From: Tubiluchus corallicola
Taxonomy: Eukaryota; Priapulida; Priapulimorpha; Priapulimorphida; Tubiluchidae
Direction: 5' to 3'
Length of the DNA: 64,000 nucleotides
Assembly (NCBI GenBank): GCA_030141605.1
Contig: JAQGDQ010000259.1
Span: forward strand, 248,001 to 312,000
The notes below the pieces were generated by a model, which was given only the letters and a program-made list of their open reading frames with translations, had not been told where the DNA came from and did not search any database. Positions 51,601-63,261 of this stretch are shown here, piece after piece (within the stretch, counting starts at the first letter, position 1; each line of letters opens with the position of its first letter). Position numbers and translations under genes: made by a program.

Positions 51601-54600
51601 CTAAACTAAACTGTCACATAGACTTAAAAAAATTTAGCTTGAAATACAACTTCTGAATGCCATAAATGAATTAATACTGCTATATTAATTAGCAGCCTTA
51701 ATTTGCTGTGAAACGTTACAACTCACAAAGGGATAAGTGTGTTGCTGCATGCTGCCCTCAACATAAATTATCCTCATTATCTATTACGGGCAGTCATATG
51801 CAAACTAAAAAAAAATCTGCAGCATTTATAAAATTCACCAAAAAACTGCATTTAAATGTGTAAAAGCAACAGATCTACCAGATTTTATAATGCACCAATC
51901 ACAGCAAAATACTGTCTGCTTTTTGAATAGTTAATAAAGTACCTTTATGAAACCCAGTAATCCGCTTGATCGTTTCTGAGCAGAGTCACCTTGACTCAGA
52001 TGATACAGACGAGATAATACAGTATCCAAATGTGTCGAGCCACCATAACCAAACGCTATTGCACAGCCCTAAAAACATTTAAAACACAAAGAACTACAAA
52101 CTAGCAAAAGCATTTGAGCAGAATTGAGATCAAACATAAAATATTATAATTTAATAATAATAATGTGCGGCCTGAGCCAGACCAAGATCTGTTGGGGCCC
52201 CTAGGCTAATGAAATCATGGGACCCCTCAAACGGAGCCACCCTCTAACTCCCCCACACCCGCCCTGGATATTTTTTCTGATGACATGTTTTAGCGACATC
52301 TTGAAGTAAACTTATTGCAAATTCTTTAAATAAATTAGAATAGCTATATTTTGTTTATCAGCAAAAACATTATTTAAGATACACTAATTACAAATATTTT
52401 ACTGTTTACTGCAAACCAAATTAGCATATATTGCAACATGACTGTAGTGAAAAAACTTTTTTTTTACCAAATGTTACCAAAGTTTGAGGGTCCCTAGTCG
52501 TACTAACCTACAGGATAATCCTGTCTTGTGTGAGACCACTTTACATGAGCTACTGCCTTATTTACTGTCGTTCATATATTTAAAATTTAAACACTCTCCA
52601 TGAAATCTAAATAGGTCTAAAAGATACACATTTGTTAGAATATACTTACCTCCCTTTCAACGATGCTTAAGTGTTTCGTATTTACAAACAGTGTGTCCAA
52701 CATATTGGTGATGAAAGATTTCTGTGAAGTTCTTCTTAATATGATGCCTATTGCCTTGCAGAGAAATTTCTAAAACAAAAATTAAAAAATTACAGAAAAT
52801 AAGTTTTGATTTTTGCAAAGTATTATTACCATTTTTCTACATTAAAAAAAACTGTCCCAAAATACAAGAAGACGGTAAAAAAGCATGAGAAGTCTAAAAA
52901 ATACACTACATCTTAATTGTACTAAGTGATGAATTTTACACAGACCTTTTCGTTTGGCAGGTCACTGTAAAGACCCAGGTGACTAGACATTGTTTTGCCT
53001 AGTTCAATTGTCCAATTCTCACTGTCAACATCTTCCAGTGTCTTGCAGAGAAACTGAAGAAAACCAGCAATTATGGACAAAAAATAAATGTTCAGAGACC
53101 ATCGTATCCTATAATGCAGTTACAGTGTTGTTACAAATAAATGTGACTTCAAAAAATATTTGGAATATGCAAAGTAAATAGTGTCACAACACAGAAGCAC
53201 TTTATTTGCAATATACAATACCGCAGCACTACTTTGCAATTTATATATAAGCAATACATTGCATCTCTGAATAATCAATTTAACAGTAACGTCAACACTG
53301 GAATGTTAAGTGTTTCATGGAATTAAAAGAAAACGTACCTTCAGGATCAGTTCTTCCCATGATTTTTGGCACCAGGCTTCCTCATCCTTTTCTACTGCTT
53401 CTGAAGAATATGCAAAAAAGCTATTCTAAGAAGTAGGAAAAAACATTCAAATAAAACCAATAAGATTAGCTAATGATAATATCTGCACACTTGTTTTAAC
53501 AAGAATAAAACATTAAGTGTTACATGAACAATGTCACTGACATTATTCAATAAGTTAACACTAGAAGGATCGGAAAAGTTTACTACCTAGAAGGACTGGC
53601 AAGCGTCAATTGATGCAATTTCATTTCTATAAAAAATTAAACTAATAGTTATGCATCAGATATTAACGAAATTCAATGATACATCAGAAAATTAATTGAA
53701 TCCATATAAAACTGAAGCAATTCATACAGTACAAGTATAACGACTCTTGGCAGATTTCAGAGAACTTCGAGAACATGCATTGAGTTAAGCCATGTGTTGA
53801 CCACCCTGAGAACTGACAGTCAAGAAATTTCAGTTTTACATTTCACATTTACTATTATGATGTAAGTACAAGTACATTTAGATGATTTGCAACGTACAAT
53901 ACGTATTGACATATTGTCCTTCTAGGTAGCCTATTTTTAACATGGTTAAAGTAATATTTCAGTCCTGAAATTCTGTGCAATAGTAGTTAGCACTAAAATA
54001 GGTAAAGTAGTAAAAAAGCAGGAATGTATCTTCCAGAGTTTCCAGAGATATATACAAAATAAAAAAAATGGTGTCGATTCATATGCCCAGTCCCTTTAAT
54101 GATAAACAACGAATCTGCATTATGCTACCTTCTAGATATTGAATAAGCTTGGGTATGACTGTGTCCCACAGGGCCACTAAGTTTTTATTCAAGTTTGGTG
54201 ATAATCCTTTCATTAGTCGTAAGATGTGAAGTCCATGATCTTTTGTCAACCAGGGATTAGATGAAGATACCTAACAAGAAACCAGTCATTAAACTTGACA
54301 ACATAACTAATTCAAAGTTTAACACGACATATTGAGGCCAGCCATAAAAAAATATTTCCCTCTTACCTCACAAACTCAAAGGGATAAATTTTTAAAATTT
54401 TGTGACTGTTTAAAGCTGATTCTTGGAATATTTAAAATGAGTTTAAATCAAAGTTTCTTTATTTTCCACTGGTTAGCAATAATGTTTCAAATTTTTTTAA
54501 CACGCTTTGTTTTTTAGTTTTTTGTTTCACATTACTAAATTATCGTACAATTATCGATTGTTGTATAGTTTCTTTTTTGTATGGTATGAATGTATATTCT

Positions 54601-57600
54601 GACAATTCTGATATGGTATAAGCAGCAACACTACTCGGCCATTAATACACTGATTTGACAGAAAATATGATACTTTTTAAACTCCAATACAATAATCGGC
54701 ATCATACAAAACAACAATACTGGCCGAGAATCAGCCATAGAAAAACATGGCTGTCTTGCCAAAACAACGATGTTATAATAATTATTGTGTTTTGCGGTTT
54801 AAATTAAAAATACGCTTTTATATTATATGACTGCGTTAGGTAAGTATATAAAAATAACGAATCAATATATTTATAGATGGCTTATAGCAAATGTTTCAAC
54901 ATTACATCTCCATCTGGGCAAAACAGAAATTCAGTTGACTATTCTAAAATATGATAGAAATAAAAACACACAAAGCCAATACTATAACACAAGAAATAAG
55001 ATGGAAATCGGAGCAAGAATAATTAACACTAACTAACCAAATAAAGCACGTATAATTTTCTTAGAATAAAAACTTTAAACCGTTTTAAACGAATAATAAA
55101 TATTATAAAATTCAAGAATGGAATATAAAATTAAACATTTTTCATATAGCCTAAGGAAGCAAAATTGTCAAAGTTATTAAAACTAACGTGCAATATAAAA
55201 AATTATGTTTCTATAAAATACATGATCATTCTTATTCAGTACAAAAGGGTGATCATATTTTGGGTACTAATCTAAAATAATAACTTTGCTTTTTCTTTTA
55301 CTTTCTTCTCCCAATGTCTACAAATGCCTATAATAGATGTATCGAGCATATGATGATGATATTTTCATACTTCTACATTTTGCCTACATTTATGTATTTT
55401 GTTACAATGAATATATAAAAAATAGAGTGATTAATTAAATGAAATAAAAAATTATTTAAAAAATAAAATGGGAAAAACAATTTTTCAAAAATAGAGTAAA
55501 AGAACGTAAGCAGCAAAAAGTAAGAAATAGTCAAATAATAATGATAAAACTCACCAGCAACCTAGATATTAATGCATGTGGCTTTGGTACATTCACTGAA
55601 AAACAAAATATAAAATAAAGACAACGATCATATGATACATTAATGTTCTTTTAATACGTTTCACGACTAAACCTTTAACAGTGACAAATTATGGACCCCT
55701 TACAAACTCTCTGTCACTTCTCAAAGTGTCTACAATTTCGTAAGTCACAGGTATAAGACAATAATCCAAAAGAATACCACTTTTGTCAAAGTCTATTTCA
55801 AAATCTTCAGCGTTTTCCGAGCGTTTCTTGTTAACGAGGTGATCCAAACATTTACATACGACCGGCAGCGCGGGCGTGAATTCATCAGCTACTATGTACT
55901 CCAGGAGTAATGGCCATAATACCTGCATAGAAAAAGAGAAAGATAACTACAAATGAATGAGTGATTTTATCAGTCGCACAAGTTTGCAGAAAGCGTCTAT
56001 ATAATAAAACACAAAAATGAAAGCAAACAATTAGCTGAAAAGCGTAAATGAGTGACAACTTACCAATTCCATATTATCAACAGTTGTAGCAAGTGACTGT
56101 AAGATATTACTACACACAGAACGCAGAGAATCGGTGGATACATATTCCGGATCAGTATGCGCCTTCTGCTAAAACGCAACACCACAGTCATGATCACACT
56201 GCAACACTTTTGCAATACGCTATATTTTTGCAATTTATGTATAGTAACGTTTAACAGGAATAACTTTATTAATATAATTTTCTTTCGAAAACACTTTACA
56301 TAAGTATTTCATAAAAAATGTTATCAGTTAAGATTATTTACACGTTTAGTAATAAAAAAGTGTGACAATAGAAAAAAGAATAATGGACCTAATTAATAAG
56401 CCAGTTGTTACTATTATTATTTCATTATTACATAAAATTTATATAGTGCCCAAATATATAAAAACACTCAGTTGCACTTTACAACAAAAGATTTTACAAA
56501 GCCTAAAGTAAATCATAAAACTATATGCACCACTAAGAAAAGCCCTAAAAATGTAAGTTAAAAAAATCAATATAAAATCTAGTTATCTCAATGCAGGGAA
56601 AATTAAAATCCAATTCTATTCCCATACACTAATTTAAAAAGATGTGTCTTAAACAATTTTTTAAATGTAATTATATTATCGCAGTTTTTAATATTCAGTG
56701 GAAGTATTAATATTGAATATTCAGTCCTAGGTCAACAAGTAGATTTTTATTGCTAGATCTTAAGTTTCTGGATGGCGTGTAAATGCTAATCAGTTCTGCA
56801 AGATAGCAAGGGGCAAGGGACCTTGTAAACATTTAAATACCAGCACAGCAATTTTGAATTTGATTCTTGATTGCATAAAAAGCCAAGGTAGGGCCCGTAA
56901 TGTTGGAGCTATGTGATCATACTTGCACAAATACATGATCACTCTAGCTGCAATTCTGATTTTTTTGTAGTTTGTTTATAGAATCTTTTGAAACATTAAA
57001 CAGTAAACATTAAACAGTAGTCCAGAGTCGAGCTTATAAAGGAATGAATCAGAGATATGGTAGAATTCCTGTCTAGGTGCTTGCAAATCTGCCTATTTCT
57101 TGTTAATAAGCTTTTTTACAAACATTATTGATGTTAAAACCCATTGACGTATTCTCATCAAAGATAACCCCTAAATTACATACTTGGTGTGTGCAGGTAC
57201 TATTTCAAAATTCCCAATTTGTACTTTAACATCGGAAAGTTTTTTTAGCTGTTGCATAGTACCAATCACGATAATTTCTGTTTTCTTATCATTGATTTTT
57301 AAACGATGAGCAAGCATCCATGCTCAAACATCATAGACGCACTGCTGCATAGCTTTAATAGCATTATTCTGAGTTGAGGGCCTAAAAGCCAAATAAAGTT
57401 GATGATCATCAGCAAAACCGCCAACCATAGGAAGATGTTTTTCAATAACATCATACAGAAAACTGAAATAACCTAAAAATGTGACTGGCCCCGTGCAGCT
57501 TCCCTGAGGCACTCCATATTTTAAGGTAAATGATACTGATAAAACATTGTTAATTGATATCTACTGTTTTCAGTTGGTAAGGTAGGTCTGGAACCAGCTC

Positions 57601-60600
57601 ATCAAGTTTCCAGTAATATTAAACCTCTACATTTTTATAAGTTAAAATATCAAAATCAACAGTACCCAAGGCTGCACTCAGGTCTAACAGCATTAGCAAT
57701 GTTATATGTTGTCTGTCCATGTTGTTCATTATATCAGAATGAATTTCAACTATTAATGGTTCAGTGTTGTGATATTTTTTATATGCTGAATTTGGTATAG
57801 AATACAGGTCATTGCGCTCAAGATGTTCTACATACTGGTTTAAAGCTGCTGACTCTATCACTTTTGAAAGAAAATGCAGATTGCTAATTGGTCTGCAGTT
57901 CTTATAGACCAACTCATGTTCCTTTTTCTTCAAAAGTGGTCTGATTACAGTGCATTTCCAAGTTTCTGGAAATGGACTTGTTGTCAATGATTCATTAATA
58001 AGATTTGTAATTGGTGCTATTAAATAATCAATACAGCCTTTAAGCAGTGTAGTTGTATTGGATCTTATAAACAAGATTTCGAGCTAGACTTCATTATGAT
58101 GGCTTTAACCTGAGATAACTTTTGAAACTGGTAAAAATTTTCAGTAATATGTTGCATTGAACATTCACTTTCAAAACATCAGTCATCCCTTCTGTTCTAA
58201 CTGTGTCATCAATTTCAGATATAAAGGTGTCAATTTTGTCAATAAAGTATTGCCCAAATTCTACCCCCAAGCTTTGTTCATCGTCGTTATCAGGGAAAAG
58301 GATGTTATTTTCTCCTTGGATTAGCTTTGAGATTAGACGATACAGCTTCTTTTGATCACGGCCACAATATTGCATTTGTTCTGAATAACAATGCTGCTTA
58401 GCTTCGATGCACCACTCACAGACATAAAGCATTTTCTCTTAAAGTCAGCCAAACTTTCAGCATCTTCACTTTTCTGCCAGCTGTTCCCAGCTCTTCTTCA
58501 CTGTTTTTTCCACAATTTCAGGTTATCGTTGTATCACATCAATGTTGCTTTAGGAATTATAACGTTCTGGATTTTTGTTGTGTGCAAGTCCAGAATACCT
58601 TTTTAAAGTATCGTCATATAATACGGCTAGCTCATTAGTGGATAAATTTTCACTGTCAGAATTATTTAAGCGGCTATTTCGAATGTCTTTCTTGAAATCT
58701 TCCATATTTATGCCTTTAATTTTCCTAAATATAATCTCTTTTATTTCAGCCTCAGATTTTTGCCAATGTAGTTAGTTATACCAATTATATCAAATCAGTT
58801 ATACCAATAAGAACCAAGCAATTTTGATAAAATATACAAGCAGTACACTCTTCGTAAAAATTAACAAGTAACAACGTAATCTAGAAATGACTGCAGCTAA
58901 GCATTTGATGCAATCTCTACTCATATTAAAAGTACCTGTTGGATTCCATTCAAAACCTTTTCCTCGCTGATCTCTTTGAAAAAATATTATATCCATTTTC
59001 TAACTGGTAACTACTACAGTTCAATGATCAACATATATCGTAAATTAAAACTCATTGCTGACTTAACAGTAAACATAGCTTGGGGTACCACAAAACTAAC
59101 AATCTTATGACTACTTTGTTTACAATTAACATAGTACATTATATTATAAAACGCTTGACAAACTGTTGACTGGGATGTACAATATTAGCAATATAAAGTA
59201 ATATATATATTTATAAATTAAATCGTCAGACTATGCATTAATATGTACCTTTTCAGCTGTTTGAGATGGCTGGGAACACTGTCTGATCATAAATTCAACC
59301 ATTTGATCCCCTCCTTGTTCTCTAAGATAATCGTGGTGAGCCAGGGCCACTATCACTTGAATAAACATTTTCTTTACCTAAACAATGCCATTAAAATATA
59401 CAAAATTTAGCAGCCGAAATGCTAACTTCAACTAAATATAATTAACTAGTCTACTAGTTTATTATTTTTACATGTGTCATTGAAATACAGAAAGTTAAGC
59501 AGCTGAAAAGCTAACTTAAATGAAATAAAATTAACCAGTCTGGTAGTTTATTATTTTTATGTGTGTCATTGAAATACAGAAAATTTAGTAGCCAAAAAGC
59601 CAACTTAAACTACACAAAATTAAACAGTTTGATAGTTTATTAATTTCATGTGGTCAGTCAAATAAACTGGAAATTTTGCCACCTGAAACAGAAGCTTGGT
59701 AATTTGTAAAACTGTTGCCAAAAGTTAAGTATAGCAATAATTCAAAACATACTGATAACTACCTTATTATTGGATTCTGTCATTGCCATTTTTAAACCAG
59801 ACAAAACTACCGATTTTCTTTGGCCAATTTTGCTGTCTGTAAAACAAAGACAGGTAGAATAAATATACATTTTGATGGCAACAATACATGCTATAAATAG
59901 CACATTTTCTGTCAATCAAAAAAATTAATATTAAATGGGTAAGCGAGTGAGTGTATGGATAAGAAAACAATTACTGTAATTGGTGGTCAAAAGAAAGGTT
60001 TATAACTGGCTGCTGAAAAGGTTAGTGGGGGCATAATGTGTAAGTTAATGAGCAAGTTAACATGTGCGGGACAGTTATTCTGCAGAACACAGCAAATCTG
60101 ATTATTTTTTAAGAAAAATTACTGCCATGTTACATCTAGCATCTTGCTATCATTTTCATTTGAAAGCATTTCTTATACAATTAGAAGATTAATTCTCATA
60201 TCTGTAACATTAAATTTATGATTATGCTGATGATACAGCTTAATCAATTTGACAATGCAAACTTTGCAGAAATGATAAGTAATTTATGTAGCCATTCACT
60301 TAAAAATTGATAAGAAAATGTAAATTTCAAAAAATGTACAAACTATGAAAATGATAAAAAAAACTAATAGTCTATATATCAAGTGTGTTGCGAACCTGCT
60401 GCGTTAATGAGGTGGCGAAAGACACGTAATGCACCTATTCGAGCCTTCTCGTTATTGACTTCCAACTTCTGTATAAGGTACGATAATACCTTATCACATG
60501 ATGCTCTTGCTGTAACGAAATTTTCACTTTAATGTAAGTTACATTAAACTGAGCAGAGCTGAGATAGACAACACGAGTCAAAAGCAAAAAACAAGAAAAT

Positions 60601-63261
60601 AAGACAAAGGAAGGCAAGACAGGATAAAGCAATGACAGAATAATTTTCCCGGGTTTACAATAATTTTGCATTGCAAGTACATTTAACTCAGATAAATATG
60701 TAACAAATTACACAAACATTGCATGACAAGTACATTTAACACAGATAAATATGTAACAAATTACACAAATATTGCATGACAAGTACATTTAACTCAGATA
60801 AATATGTAACAAATTACACAAACATTGCATGACAAGTACATTTAACTCAGATAAATATGTAACAAATTACACAAACATTGCATGACAAGTACATTTAACT
60901 CAGATAAATATGTAACAAATTACACAAACATTGCATGTCAAGTACATTCGACTCAAATAATTATGTAACAGGTCACACAAACAGAACAATACACATACTT
61001 AAAAAACTTTTTATGATTGTGCTTAAATACAAAAAGTATCAAGAAGCTATGCTCAAAAAGGAATGAGCTAGAAAAAATGTAATTACAGGAAGGAAGTTGC
61101 AAGACAAAAATATAGAAAAAATTTGTATGTCTTGAATATGTTTAATATGCTATGGTTTTTTTCGTGTAAAATATTAATTATAAAAACGTAATGCAGATGT
61201 GATTCGTAAAAAGAGTTTTAAGAATTTGTGAGTTTTGCAAACAAGACAAGCTACAAAATGTATTTTCCAAAACTTGGTTAGGTAAATCACTGACATTAAT
61301 ACTTAACTTTTGCATACTTTTTCTGTTGAAAAAGAGGTTTCAATACATCAAATTTTATGGTGCCAACCAGCAACAGCAATATCTACAATTGTATTCTGTA
61401 AAACAACACAGATCCCCTATTTTCACAAAAAAACCTAGTAAGCCCACTTTTGGGCAAAACTGAATTATTGGCATCAGAAAATTCTTACTACCATGCTGCA
61501 CCTTACCACCAAATAATTTAACGACTTGAAGCTTATTAAGCTAGTTATTGACAAATTAGGAAATCTAGTAAGTCCATTTTTCAGAGAAATTTTCAGACAA
61601 ACCTAGCAAGACCACAACAGCATCTCTTCAGCCAATCTCCATGCAGAATCATACAATGACGAGCCGCCATACAGGTGGACAGCTAGGTAAACTGTTCAAC
61701 TCTTTACTGGCAAAGGAGTAATATGTGACACTATAATCGCGGTAATTTATAATGCACCTGCGTATCTGAAGGGTTAAGCAGTAGTTTGGATGACAATTCT
61801 ATCTCACTTGAGCGCAACTAGCAAGTTCAGCTTTTTTTAAACCAGGCAACGAGTACAAAACATGTATTTGCCTTGCCACTTTGTTGCAACCTAGCAAGTT
61901 GCAACCAACCAATAATTTAAAGCTACTTTAAAATTCCTTTCTTTCTCCTACGAATAATAAAGCACTCTTTATTGTGCACACTCCAAATTTCAAGGTAATC
62001 CATCAAATCAGTGTTTCTCGGCAAGTGAAAATAGTTTTCCCGCTTCCTCAAAGTGGACTTACTAGGTATTTTCAGAGAAATGGGAGAAATGTTATTTAAA
62101 GTTTGATTGCTAAGCTAGTTTCTACAGTTCAGCCTTCACTGTGTATTCATTTGGAAGACAAGGATATAAAAAAATGAGAATTATTAGCAAAACTCCAAAA
62201 AATGTAAAATTAGAAGTAACTCACCAAGTACATTAAAACAGCGCAAAACTTCGTTTTGATTCTTCAACATCGCTGCATTTGTGTAATCAGGAACCTGACA
62301 CGCCTAGAAAGCAAACTATTAATAAAAGAAGATTCTCTCAAATTCTGTTAGCAATTCCTTCAAGTGAAGCAAAAATAACATAATGCCATTTGCCACAATT
62401 CAATTCAATTCAATCCAAATTGCTTTATTATCAATATTAGGACACGAATAAAAAAGTATAAGATCATACGAAATCAAAATTGTACATAGAATTTACAATT
62501 CACTTTAACAGAAATCGGATGAAATGCGTTGATACTCTCATACTGATATCTTCAGCAGTGGCGGCACGTGCGTACTGTGGAACTGCAGCACCCCCTATTT
62601 TCACTCAATATTATCGATAATATTCAATATAACAAGTCTTTCTTCTTTAGTTCTTTCTTTATACTTGTACGGAACCAGAAGACGTGAGGGTAGTACTGTT
62701 TACTTCACAGCCCAGCACGGTGTAGCCAAGCGCACCTGTGCCGAGACAACATGCTGTATGCTGCACTGCTAGCGTCTGCTGCTACGTAGAGAAAGGATTG
62801 TTGCTCACACAGTTTGTCAGACAAAAACCGTATACGGGCATATTTTTGAAATGCAGCAATTTAGGATGTTCGTAAGTAAAGATTTTTTTGGTTTAGGATT
62901 TTTGTCAAGTTTATGCATGAATTTTCGTACGTTTGTTTGTTAAAAATTACAAATACAAATTACAACATTAAAATTACATGCATTTGTTTCGTTTTACATA
63001 ATATTAAAACAATGGCTAAAAATTTTCTGATGCAGCACCCCCACTGATTTTAATTATAAGCCGCCACTGACCTGAATTGACATCACAGTTAACATCTTCA
63101 TGTCATAAGCTTACATTACCGTATAATTTAAACAGGTGTTGCCTTAAATAATAAATAATTCCACAAACCTGTGCATAGAGAATGTTTAGAAGGCTATCAA
63201 ACTGATTTTCAGGCAGCATCAGATCACTATTTGCAGCAGCATCAAGTATCATTGCAACAGC
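33614..63261 (-). CDS. MROH1: Maestro HEAT-like repeat protein 1 (5' end outside window)
   Basis: Thirty-five exons, 1,387 codons plus stop, all phases consistent; the N-terminal ~250 residues lie past the right edge. Exons 5' to 3': 63261-63169, 62303-62225, 60509-60396, 59836-59763, 59377-59249, 58971-58936, 56165-56064, 55922-55778, 55595-55555, 54270-54129, 53400-53339, 53053-52946, 52769-52650, 52068-51943, 51423-51262, 51066-50947, 49956-49877, 48267-48177, 47520-47404, 46789-46679, 46136-46001, 45395-45283, 44768-44616, 43113-42959, 41726-41543, 40867-40626, 39848-39714, 39622-39508, 37751-37605, 37043-36855, 36074-35919, 35271-35137, 34705-34603, 34051-33986, 33696-33614. It is an all-helical HEAT-repeat protein. 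Human-like stretches: VLWPLLLEYI, ATVILCYGYIAFYA, NIALRIRPCFEK, VRVEAFRLFGNLSRF, FQKHLLDDANLHYGEF, FFKSSWSEIRANAAMFTGFL, and the final repeat ALILMLKDPEADVKIKAAEA. Exon 26 adds a charged Lys/Glu insert. The worm homologue HPO-27 has been reported as a lysosome fission factor; the role here is inferred. Exon 6 (36 bp) and the 3' donors of exons 8 and 17 are the least certain. Confidence 0.92.
39220..39474. mobile_element. Possible TIR element, right end only (family B)
   Basis: Ends cgttaagtgaggacttactgta, matching the right terminus cattaaacgtggacttactgta of the element at 49311-49603, with repeated tcgttaa motifs. No matching left end was found, so the left boundary is a guess. Located in an MROH1 intron. 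Confidence 0.4.
42402..42523. repeat. Two-copy direct repeat, 63 bp
   Basis: tttagtttgcaagcacacat and attatcctt(c/t)atttttatatttatccttact are repeated almost perfectly, offset by 63 bp (copies from 42402 and 42465), in the MROH1 intron between exons 24 and 25. Confidence 0.9.
43990..44560 (-). mobile_element. LINE 3' end, same family as the copy at 56412-58785
   Basis: The minus-strand frame at 44459-44220 reads RNLRSGYKNLLVPRAQTKTL then GMRGFSHAAPTVWNSLPLNI and FKKLLKTYL, the conserved C-terminus of CR1/jockey-like ORF2. It is followed by a ~230 bp 3'UTR ending in an (ATT)n-like tail near 43995. The UTR is about 85-90% identical by eye to 56440-56700, in the same orientation. Both insertions share the strand of MROH1. 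5' truncated. Confidence 0.85.
44818..45243. mobile_element. Possible degraded TIR element
   Basis: The left end tatagtaaactacgtataactcga and right-side blocks ggtttgagttacgtgat / tttgagttacag resemble eroded pogo-type termini (gtataactcga against gagttacgt). The interior holds no coding sequence. Boundaries and identity are tentative. Confidence 0.3.
46317..46336. repeat. (CAGA)n microsatellite
   Basis: Five CAGA units in an MROH1 intron. A similar short (ACAG)n run occurs at 50154-50172. Confidence 0.8.
47668..47725. repeat. Imperfect GTY trinucleotide repeat
   Basis: Imperfect gtc/gtt/atc triplets (cattgttgtcgtcatcattg and onward) in the MROH1 intron between exons 18 and 19. On the minus strand it would read as an Asp/Asn-rich run, but it has no splice sites and lies between well-defined exons. 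Confidence 0.75.
49311..49603. mobile_element. TA-bounded TIR element (pogo/Tc1-like), family B
   Basis: The left terminus tacagcaagttctcatttaatg and right terminus cattaaacgtggacttactgta are inverted repeats with a few mismatches, both at TA. The interior repeats cgttttaacg / cacttaacactg motifs. About 293 bp, no coding sequence, in the MROH1 intron between exons 17 and 18. Confidence 0.75.
52145..52275. other. GC-rich outlier segment, possible element end
   Basis: A sharp GC-rich island (ggcctgagccagaccaagat, ggggcccctaggctaatg, acccctcaaacggagcc) in otherwise AT-rich MROH1 intron sequence. It looks like the end of a repeat element, but I cannot find its partner terminus or name the family. 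Confidence 0.3.
56412..58785 (-). mobile_element. 5'-truncated LINE with degraded reverse transcriptase
   Basis: The longest mobile element in the window, within the MROH1 intron between exons 6 and 7. Minus-strand pieces in order: a linker between endonuclease and RT (FKKDIRNSRLNN..., then CGRDQKKLYRLISKLIQGEN, FGQYFIDKI); RT fingers (NESLTTSPFPETWKCTVIRP, then NCRPISNLHFLSKVIE and an eroded DLSAALGTVD); palm with MPQGSCTGPVTFLG and the YADD-equivalent FADDHQLY; then an ORF2 tail with deletions and a 3'UTR ending in (ATT)n. It has several frame breaks and no endonuclease, so it is inactive. The boundary at 58785 lies by a short duplicated tcagttataccaa. Confidence 0.88.
57324..58432 (-). pseudogene. 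LINE ORF2 reverse transcriptase remains
   Basis: Three separate frames (58432-58094, 58074-57619, 57512-57324) that together follow the order linker, RT fingers, RT palm. The catalytic first-Asp motif is altered (LLDLSAALG in place of FLDLSKAFD) and frames are broken between the blocks. No active enzyme can be made. Confidence 0.85.
59389..59655. repeat. Three-copy tandem repeat, 89 bp unit
   Basis: Units start at 59389, 59478 and 59567 with cattgaaatacagaaaattt-like sequence and include gctaacttaaa, aaaattaaccagtct and agtttattatttttatgtgt. The copies differ by about 10-15%. The array fills most of the 385 bp MROH1 intron 4 and starts 12 bp from the exon 5 acceptor. Confidence 0.9.
60674..60985. 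repeat. Tandem repeat, 53 bp unit, about six copies
   Basis: Unit starts caagtacatttaactcagat and continues aaatatgtaacaaattacac, aaacattgcatga. Copies start at 60674, 60727, 60780, 60833, 60886 and 60939. The first five are nearly identical; the sixth is diverged (attcgactcaaataatt). In MROH1 intron 2. Confidence 0.97.
62397..62520 (-). mobile_element. Retroelement 3' tail fragment with (ATTGA)n end
   Basis: On the minus strand this ends attgataataaagcaatttgg then attgaattgaattg, a short-repeat tail like those of the LINE/SINE remnants at 12096 and 33606. No coding sequence is visible. Located in MROH1 intron 1 of the window. Confidence 0.45.
62556..63070. mobile_element. Non-autonomous hAT-like element (CAGTGGCGGC ends)
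   Basis: Begins cagtggcggcacgtgcgtac and ends ttataagccgccactg. The outer 10 bp are perfect inverted repeats, and matching subterminal gcagcacccccta / gcagcacccccactg blocks lie near each end. CAGTGGCGG-type termini are typical of hAT elements. About 515 bp; no transposase frame. A matching 8 bp target duplication was not seen. Confidence 0.75.

Noticed and set aside
52990-53181. 63-codon plus-strand frame
   Set aside because: Antisense shadow of MROH1 exon 12 (52946-53053).
54827-55036. 69-codon plus-strand frame inside an MROH1 intron
   Set aside because: Lys/Asn/Thr-rich AT-biased sequence with no homology or splice support.
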